Below are positions 16,542 through 21,492 of a DNA stretch of 21,492 bases, in pieces. Source of the stretch: Clostridia bacterium (GTDB lineage: Bacteria > Bacillota > Clostridia > Oscillospirales > CAG-272); contig CAAFLY010000302.1 in NCBI GenBank assembly GCA_900763885.1, positions 1 to 21,492 of the forward strand, given 5' to 3'. The notes under the pieces are model-generated. The model was not told the origin of the DNA. It searched no databases and saw only the letters and a program-made list of their open reading frames with translations. Every line of letters starts with the position of its first letter. Position 1 is the first letter of the stretch. Both the position numbers and the translations under genes were made by a program.

Positions 16542-16570
16542 ATTATAGCACAGATTGCGGGAGAAGTAAA
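16542..16570 (-). promoter_or_regulatory. Extended -10 promoter for the yqhQ-prmC-leuA-cimA-ddl operon
   Basis: On the minus strand TTTACT (16570-16565), a 17-base spacer and TATAAT (16547-16542) are present, with a TGC just before the -10 hexamer (extended -10). Transcription should start near 16535. The leader of about 55 bases contains a small CCGCA/TGCGG hairpin at 16516-16530. Confidence 0.75.
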
Positions 16571-16621
16571 TACGGTGACGGGATTTTTCGGCAAAGAGGC
16601 AGGGACGCCGCCGGGAAGCTC

Positions 16622-16873
16622 ATGGACATATACGCAATGTATTGCATCCATGAGGACGAAATCGGTTCCGTGGCGTTCGATGCATGGGCTATCCACAACA
16701 ACTGGTCGCCGGACGGTGTATGGTCCGACAGAGAGTATTGCGAGATTCCCGTGGACAGAGCGTGGGTTTCCGCATGGGCAGAAACAGAGGGAGATGTACT
16801 GTCCGCAAAGGATCTGGACTTCACACTCGGTATGTCGTGGGACACCAACTATGTGTATACGTATATCGCGAAG
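16622..16873 (+). pseudogene. Remnant of a carbohydrate-binding (DOMON/CBM9-like) domain gene
   Basis: About 84 residues in one plus-strand frame read like an internal piece of a surface carbohydrate-binding domain. A DGVWSDREYCEIPVD entry (typical of 'DGxxxxGEYxEIP' starts) is followed by LGMSWDTNYVYTYIA, like the 'WDxxYLYVAV' strand of CBM9/DOMON domains. The frame remains open to 17176, but the residues after about 16873 lose this character. No ribosome site, signal peptide or credible start is seen. It is best read as a decayed fragment. The surrounding 16571-16621 and 16874-17082 stretches hold nothing that I recognise. Confidence 0.4.
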
Positions 16874-17082
16874 GGCTTGATTCACAGGGCTTTTCCACGC
16901 GAAAAACGCGGTTTGCGCGGCGCGTCCGCAGGTCTTTTTCCGCCAGCCTCCCTTCCCTATGGCGCGTCCCACCCGGTATTCCGCCCGGTTCGCCGTTATG
17001 GATACGCGTATGGTCAGAATACGTCGCGTTTGTGGAATTTGTACACAAAAAACGGACATAAGCCGCCTATGATTTTTAGTAC

Positions 17083-17115
17083 ATTGGCAGAATGTTCGCA
17101 GACCCGCGTGCCAAT
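17083..17115. promoter_or_regulatory. Dyad upstream of the 17129 promoter, possible regulator site
   Basis: ATTGGCA (17083-17089) and TGCCAAT (17109-17115) form a 7-bp inverted repeat with a 19-base gap, 13 bases upstream of the -35 hexamer. It has no T tract. The position would suit an activator or repressor, but no regulator gene is nearby. Confidence 0.3.
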
Positions 17116-17128
17116 CGTTGTGAAATCA

Positions 17129-17157
17129 TTGACAATGATGTGCCGCGATGCTATAAT
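17129..17157 (+). promoter_or_regulatory. Perfect consensus promoter with extended -10
   Basis: TTGACA (17129-17134), a 17-base spacer and TATAAT (17152-17157) match the vegetative consensus exactly, and TGC precedes the -10 hexamer. Initiation is expected near 17164. The next gene on this strand starts at 17399, so the transcript would have a leader of about 235 bases. Confidence 0.85.
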
Positions 17158-17164
17158 CTATTGT

Positions 17165-17398
17165 GTGTACAAGTAACAACAATTGCTTTCTGCACCACAG
17201 CAACTACTGTTGTAGTCGCGCGAGATTTTCCAGTTTTCCGGCACAATTTCCAGTGCATGGATGAAAGTCGCGCGCACACGCGTTTCCGCCACAAATGTGA
17301 ATTTGGATACCCATTCTGTTTTACATTTGTAGAGCTTCCATACCCGCGCAGAATACCGCATTCGCCCCGATCGGATGCGCCACGGAAAGGGACTGCCT
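17165..17398 (+). promoter_or_regulatory. Long structured 5' leader of the dockerin protein gene
   Basis: This 234-base stretch lies between the consensus promoter and the ATG at 17399. It can form a two-part hairpin (ACAACA 17176-17181 with TGTTGT 17208-17213; TTGCT 17183-17187 with AGCAA 17199-17203) and a second one (ACAAATGT 17291-17298 with ACATTTGT 17323-17330). I recognise no riboswitch class. A ribosome site, AAAGGGA, lies near 17386-17392. Confidence 0.4.
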
Positions 17399-19876
17399 AT
17401 GAAAACACGGTACCTGCTTCTCACGCTTCTGGCGACGACATGGCTCTCGCTTCCCCTCTTTGCCGCCGACGCCGCAGACGTTCTCCCCGCACGCACGGAG
17501 AGTATTCCCTCCGACCTCACGCTTCTGACCCTCGGTGAGCTTGCGGATGTCCGCTTCGCGCCGGATGCCGCCATGCTCTACGACGGTCGGGAAATGACGC
17601 TGTATACCGCCATGGAGGAGGCGATCGCGGCACAGCAGACCGTGGTCGATATCCGCGCGCTCGGCTATACGGATACGGCGGAGCTGGACGCGATCCTCTC
17701 CCAGATCCTCAACGCCGAGCCGCTCTGGAACCCGGTGTCGGACGCGGTGCTCTATCGGCGGGAGAACGGCACGATCGTCTCCGTCACCCTCTCGTATCCG
17801 GCGGAAACAAACGCCACGACGATCTCCACCATTGAGGAAGGCGTCGCGCACGCGCTCTCCGGCGTCACCGACACGATGTCCGATCTGGAGAAAATGCTCT
17901 ATCTGCACGATTATCTGGTGCGCGAGGTCGATTACGATCTGTCCGAGGTCTTTCCCGGCTATGTGTATCGTCCGGAAGGCGTGTTTGTGTATCGCAGCGC
18001 GGTCTGTCAGGGCTACGCAGAGGCGTACTCCCTGCTTCTGACCCGGCTCGGCTATGAATCCCGCGTCGTCTCCTCTCCCTCGATGAACCACGCGTGGAAC
18101 ATGGTAAAGCTCGACGACAACTGGTACCACGTAGACGCTACCTGGGACGATCCGACAAACGGCTTTGACGGCGATTTCTGCCGCGGCGGATATGTGCGTC
18201 ACACATATTTCCTCAAAAGCGACGCGGAGATGAATACCCTCGGTCATTACGGCTGGTCCTCCTCCGTCACCGCGGATGTGAGCGACAGCTACGCGGGCTT
18301 CTGCTTCCGGGATGGCGAGGGCATGATGAACCACCGGGACGGCTACTGGTACTACGTGCAGTCCGATACGATCCGGCGCGCGAAGGTCGATGGCTCCGAC
18401 GCCGTGGACGCGTCGATCACGCTAAAAAAGCAGTACGTGTTCCTGCATGACGGCCTGCTGTACTACACCGACGGCGTCTTCATCTACGCCATGGACACCG
18501 ACTTCTCGGATCCGCGCAAGGTGGATTTCGCGGACTACCCCGTTGCCAATCTCTTTCTCAAGCTGGATACGCTCCAGTATTGGGAATGGGACGAGGACAA
18601 CGTTCTGTACACGCGGACGGTGGATCCAAACGGCACGGACAGGATGTTCACCATCGACGGCGTGGAATACGGGGTGCGCAGCGACGGCAGCGCGACGGTC
18701 CTCTCCTATTCCGGCACCGCGGAGGAGCTGACAATCCCCGCTGTCGCAAACGGACACCCGGTCACGACGATCGGACAGCGCGCCTTCGAGCGCAACACTA
18801 CGCTGACGGACGTGACACTGTCGGAGGGAATCCAAGCCATCCGCGAAAACGCGTTCCAGTTTGCGGCCATAAAGAGGATCACCCTGCCGGAGGGCCTGAC
18901 CAGCATCGGCAAAAGCGCGTTCTTCAACTGCAATTCCGTCAGGCGGTATGTTTTCCCCTCCACGCTTGCAAGGATCGGCGACTCCGCCTTCCGGTACGGT
19001 CAATTCCTGAACAACGTATTCTTCCTCGGCGACGCGCCGACAGTCTTCGGCAAAACCGTCTTCAACAAATGGGAGGGATATGCCGCGCCGACCCTCCACT
19101 ACGCGAGCGGCACGGATGGCTGGACTTCTCCGACATGGACCGCACCGGACGGCACGGTATACGCCACCTCCATGTTTGATCCCGCGGTGCTCACCGATCC
19201 GTATGCCTGCGGGAACAACGCGTTCTGGTCCTACGAAAACGGGACGCTGACTGTCACCGGGTCCGGCGCGATATGGAATTTCAGCGGCGATGAAGCACCG
19301 TGGCAGGAATACATAAAACAGATCCAAACGGTGATCGTCACGGAGGGGATCGGGCATATCGGCAATTACGCATTCCGGAACGCGTCCGCACTGCAAACCG
19401 TCTCGCTGCCGGACAGCCTTACCTCCATCGGCGACAACGCTTTCTGGAGCTGCCCCCGGCTGGACAGCCTCACCATTCCCGCCTCTGTCTCCTCCATCGG
19501 GAATTACGCGTTCCGATACTGCGGCAGGCTGAAGGACGCGTACTTCCTCGGCGATGTTCCGGAGACGTTCGGCAGCAGTGTATTCACGGACACCGTGCTC
19601 CACTACATCGAGGGCAAATCGGGCTGGACGACGCCGACCTGGGTCGCGCCGGACGGTACAGAATATACTACAGCGACCTTCGTGCCCGAGACGGGGGATG
19701 TGCCGGGTGACATCAACGGCGACGGCGTATTCAATTACGCGGACATCACCAAGCTGTATGCCTGCTACACCGGAAAAGCGGTCGCGGACGCGGATCTCTG
19801 CGACTACAACGGCGACGGCGTATTCGACTACTACGACGTGGCACGCCTGTACGCGGACTATCGCAAGCTGACGTGA
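17399..19876 (+). CDS. Secreted transglutaminase-like, BspA-type leucine-rich repeat, dockerin protein
   Basis: This 825-residue protein has a signal peptide (1 to about 22, ending ...LPLFAADA). A transglutaminase-like papain-fold domain (about 150-270) carries a complete triad: Cys203 in SAVCQGYAEAY, His231 in MNHAWN and Asp246 in YHVDATWD. Residues 300-420 contain YWYYVQSD and similar beta-propeller-like segments. Two BspA-type (LRR_5) blocks follow, at about 440-540 and 640-720, recognised by IGxxAF and LPxxLTSIG repeats. Each is capped by a related module (FLGDxPxxFG ... GWTxPTWxAPDGTxY). The C-terminus is a type I dockerin with two DxNGDGxxxYxD loops (771-782 and 802-813). The ATG at 17399 was chosen for its ribosome site over the ATG at 17375. 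The protein probably attaches to a surface scaffold; its target is unknown. No clear terminator follows. Confidence 0.9.
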   Translation: MKTRYLLLTLLATTWLSLPLFAADAADVLPARTESIPSDLTLLTLGELADVRFAPDAAMLYDGREMTLYTAMEEAIAAQQTVVDIRALGYTDTAELDAILSQILNAEPLWNPVSDAVLYRRENGTIVSVTLSYPAETNATTISTIEEGVAHALSGVTDTMSDLEKMLYLHDYLVREVDYDLSEVFPGYVYRPEGVFVYRSAVCQGYAEAYSLLLTRLGYESRVVSSPSMNHAWNMVKLDDNWYHVDATWDDPTNGFDGDFCRGGYVRHTYFLKSDAEMNTLGHYGWSSSVTADVSDSYAGFCFRDGEGMMNHRDGYWYYVQSDTIRRAKVDGSDAVDASITLKKQYVFLHDGLLYYTDGVFIYAMDTDFSDPRKVDFADYPVANLFLKLDTLQYWEWDEDNVLYTRTVDPNGTDRMFTIDGVEYGVRSDGSATVLSYSGTAEELTIPAVANGHPVTTIGQRAFERNTTLTDVTLSEGIQAIRENAFQFAAIKRITLPEGLTSIGKSAFFNCNSVRRYVFPSTLARIGDSAFRYGQFLNNVFFLGDAPTVFGKTVFNKWEGYAAPTLHYASGTDGWTSPTWTAPDGTVYATSMFDPAVLTDPYACGNNAFWSYENGTLTVTGSGAIWNFSGDEAPWQEYIKQIQTVIVTEGIGHIGNYAFRNASALQTVSLPDSLTSIGDNAFWSCPRLDSLTIPASVSSIGNYAFRYCGRLKDAYFLGDVPETFGSSVFTDTVLHYIEGKSGWTTPTWVAPDGTEYTTATFVPETGDVPGDINGDGVFNYADITKLYACYTGKAVADADLCDYNGDGVFDYYDVARLYADYRKLT

Positions 19877-19944
19877 GGCGACAAACCGGGATCACAGACC
19901 CGCGCACGGGCGTATCGACAGCAGCGCACGACATATCGCGCCAC

Positions 19945-20096
19945 AGGAGGTGATCACGCAAAAACAGAGCGGAAACGGCTTGCCCTTAGACCGCCGCGCA
20001 CCGATTCGGGATTGCGACGCGCTCTGGTGGCCTATCCGGCTTCAGGTTTCTCCCGCGGCAGCGGGTTGCCGCACAACATTTTTTAGAAAGGGGTAG
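19945..20096 (+). other. Orphan perfect Shine-Dalgarno followed by a short open frame
   Basis: AGGAGGTGATC (19945-19955) is an 11-base match to the complement of the 16S rRNA 3' end, but no ATG, GTG or TTG lies at normal spacing behind it. The frame containing GTG 19950 is open for 48 codons to a TAG at 20094-20096, three bases before the next gene. The peptide is Arg-rich with no recognised motif. A short leader peptide with a non-standard start is possible but unsupported. Confidence 0.2.
20055..20084 (+). terminator. Weak hairpin with T6, possible terminator or attenuator
   Basis: GCGGCA (20055-20060) pairs with TGCCGC (20067-20072). A T6 run (20079-20084) follows after six unpaired bases. 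It lies just before the ribosome site of the gene at 20100, so it could end read-through from the upstream gene or lower expression of the next one. The spacing to the T run is poor. Confidence 0.35.
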
Positions 20097-20099
20097 AAA

Positions 20100-21371
20100 A
20101 TGAATAAGTTTTTATCCGTTCTTCTGAGCCTGACACTTCTCTTATCTGTTCTGGCTCTGCCGGTTTGGGCGGTGGACGCGGCTGCCATGTACACGGAGAC
20201 CGACGTTGTCGAACTTTCCGCGGGCGACACATTCACATACACCGTCTCCCTTGCCGGATCCTACATGGGTTACGCCTGTAAGATCCCGGTGATCGACGGA
20301 TTGACGGTGGAAACGATCACGAAATCCGACACCGACGTCGGCAGGGCGACCAACGTGGACAAGAAGGCTGACGGCTCCTATCTGCTGTCCGTAATGCCCT
20401 CGTTCGAAGCCACCGACGCAGGAAAAAACCCGATCGTCACCGTTACCGCCAAGGTCAGCGACGACGCCCCGCTCGGCACCATCACGCTCTCCCTCATCGA
20501 GGTGCAGATCGCGAACAGCGCAGGCGATAAGGTTGCCGATCTGCAGACGCACTTCGCTTCGGTTTCCGTTGTGGAGAGGACACACGAGCATTCCTACGGC
20601 GCATGGGCCAAACTGGACGACGAGTTCCACCATCGCACCTGTGTCTGCGGTGATGAACAGAAGGAAGCCCACAAGTGGGACGAGGGGGTGGTCACCACTC
20701 CGGCTACGGACACCACACCAGGCGTAAAAACGTACACCTGTACCGTCTGCGATGGCACGAAGACAGAGGAGATCCCGGTGGCTTCTGAGAAATCCGGTAA
20801 GCTCAGCACTGTGAAATCCTCTCCCGGAAAAACGGTGGTAATTGCATTCAGTCTGAACAATCCCATTTCCTGCGGAGGATTTTCACTGCAAAAATGGGAA
20901 TACAATTCCAGCATCATGACTCTTGATTATAAAAACATCACCATTTCCGACAGCATAAATCCCGCAGTGTCCAATACAAAAGAGAATGGTGACGTTGCCA
21001 TGATGTTTGATGGCATGACCGAACTATCAGGTGTTATTATAAACGTTCCATTCCTAATTTCCGAAGAAGCTGCAGACGGTAACTACAATGTAACTTGTCA
21101 GGCATCTTATGAGGATGATGGAAAGATAACATACATTCCTGTTGCGTCCGGAAACGTCACAATTCAAAAGTATACACCAGGTGATGTCAATGGTGATAAT
21201 AAAGTCACCAGTGCCGACGTAGTGCAATTGATGTGGCATATTTTTACCCCAGAAGATTACCCGGTAACCGATCAGTCTCACGACTACAACAAAGATGGAA
21301 TATTGACAAGTGCAGATGTAATTTATCTCATGTGGCATATCTTTAGTCCAAAGGATTATCCTTTAGGCTAA
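20100..21371 (+). CDS. Secreted cohesin-like and dockerin protein with a composition break
   Basis: This 423-residue protein begins with a signal peptide (1 to about 24, LSVLALPVWA). Two beta-sandwich regions resemble cohesin-like domains (about 30-158 and 232-356); the second has GVIINVPFLISEEAADGNY, close to cohesin strands. Between them is a His/Cys-rich module (about 161-226: HEHSYGAW, CVCG, CTVCDGTKTEEIP) often seen in clostridial surface proteins, with possible metal-binding Cys181, Cys183, Cys214 and Cys217. The C-terminus is a dockerin with DVNGDNKVTSADV (362-374) and DYNKDGILTSADV (395-407). AAAGGGG precedes the ATG at 20100. Base composition falls from about 60% to about 40-45% GC at the start of the second cohesin-like domain. 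A protein bearing both module types could link other dockerin proteins to a scaffold; true cohesin binding is unproven. Confidence 0.82.
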   Translation: MNKFLSVLLSLTLLLSVLALPVWAVDAAAMYTETDVVELSAGDTFTYTVSLAGSYMGYACKIPVIDGLTVETITKSDTDVGRATNVDKKADGSYLLSVMPSFEATDAGKNPIVTVTAKVSDDAPLGTITLSLIEVQIANSAGDKVADLQTHFASVSVVERTHEHSYGAWAKLDDEFHHRTCVCGDEQKEAHKWDEGVVTTPATDTTPGVKTYTCTVCDGTKTEEIPVASEKSGKLSTVKSSPGKTVVIAFSLNNPISCGGFSLQKWEYNSSIMTLDYKNITISDSINPAVSNTKENGDVAMMFDGMTELSGVIINVPFLISEEAADGNYNVTCQASYEDDGKITYIPVASGNVTIQKYTPGDVNGDNKVTSADVVQLMWHIFTPEDYPVTDQSHDYNKDGILTSADVIYLMWHIFSPKDYPLG

Positions 21372-21422
21372 GAATGCGTGTGAATTTTGCATCTTCCCAT
21401 GCTCTTTTGAAAGGATGTCTAT

Positions 21423-21492
21423 ATGAAAAAATACCTTTCTTTACTGCTGGCATTTATCACCATTTTCAGTATGGGATATATACCTGCAGCAG
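21423..21492 (+). CDS. N-terminal signal peptide of a further secreted protein (3' end outside window)
   Basis: Only 23 codons are present. They encode MKKYLSLLLAFITIFSMG followed by YIPAA, a typical signal peptide with a Lys-Lys start, a hydrophobic core and an Ala-rich cleavage region. AAGGA lies seven bases before the ATG at 21423. The gene is 51 bases behind the cohesin-like/dockerin gene with no visible terminator, so the two may be cotranscribed. It shares the AT-rich composition of the end of that gene. The mature protein's function cannot be judged. Confidence 0.75.
   Translation, partial: MKKYLSLLLAFITIFSMGYIPAA

Noticed and set aside
16481..17059. Minus-strand 192-codon frame in the gap upstream of yqhQ
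   Set aside because: It crosses the extended -10 promoter of yqhQ, has no ribosome site and lacks any recognisable motif; the opposite strand carries the more protein-like fragment.
1..21492. CRISPR array, tRNA, rRNA, phage genes or intact insertion sequence
   Set aside because: No regularly spaced direct repeats, cloverleaf sequences, conserved rRNA segments, phage structural genes or transposase were seen on either strand.

Overview
The window looks like a chromosomal segment of a fairly GC-rich Clostridia-type Firmicute, probably an anaerobic gut or rumen member near Oscillospirales or Christensenellales. The evidence is lipoprotein solute-binding proteins with Glu/Thr-rich linkers, dockerin, cohesin-like and BspA-type repeat modules, a yqhQ-prmC pair, AGGAGG-type ribosome sites and consensus vegetative promoters (TTGACA, 17 bp, TATAAT). 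The exact taxon is inferred and was not tested.

Left part (1-9944), carbohydrate uptake and breakdown. Three ABC-type sugar-binding lipoprotein genes lie together: a 3' fragment on the plus strand (2-526), a complete gene on the plus strand (688-2157), and a third on the minus strand (2348-3854). The second and third converge on back-to-back terminators. The third has a perfect consensus promoter, but its signal-peptide start is out of frame because of an eight-A run. Behind it, on the minus strand, a three-gene set reads from 9820 to 4088: a GH78-like (alpha-L-rhamnosidase family) protein followed by two tandem GH123/DUF4091-like proteins whose 3' ends are almost identical. None of these enzymes has a signal peptide, which suggests import of glycan fragments followed by cytoplasmic trimming. 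No permease genes are in the window.

Middle part (9945-16570), a housekeeping operon on the minus strand. One extended -10 promoter near 16550 precedes yqhQ (DUF1385), prmC, leuA, cimA and ddl. Two junctions have 4-base start/stop overlaps. The set joins release-factor methylation, leucine and isoleucine carbon-chain synthesis and cell-wall dipeptide synthesis. A palindromic repeat sits just before cimA, and a MITE-like inverted repeat closes the operon and overlaps the ddl stop codon.

Right part (16571-21492), cell-surface and secreted proteins on the plus strand. A gene-poor stretch holds a probable remnant of a carbohydrate-binding domain. A second perfect promoter and a structured leader of about 235 bases precede a secreted transglutaminase-like/BspA-repeat/dockerin protein. 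Next comes a cohesin-like/dockerin protein whose base composition falls sharply in mid-gene, and then the signal peptide of a further secreted protein cut by the window end. The strongest leads are the homopolymer frameshift under a perfect promoter, the composition break inside the cohesin-dockerin gene, the homogenised GH123-like pair, and the leader upstream of the BspA-repeat gene. I found no CRISPR array, rRNA, tRNA or intact transposase gene.
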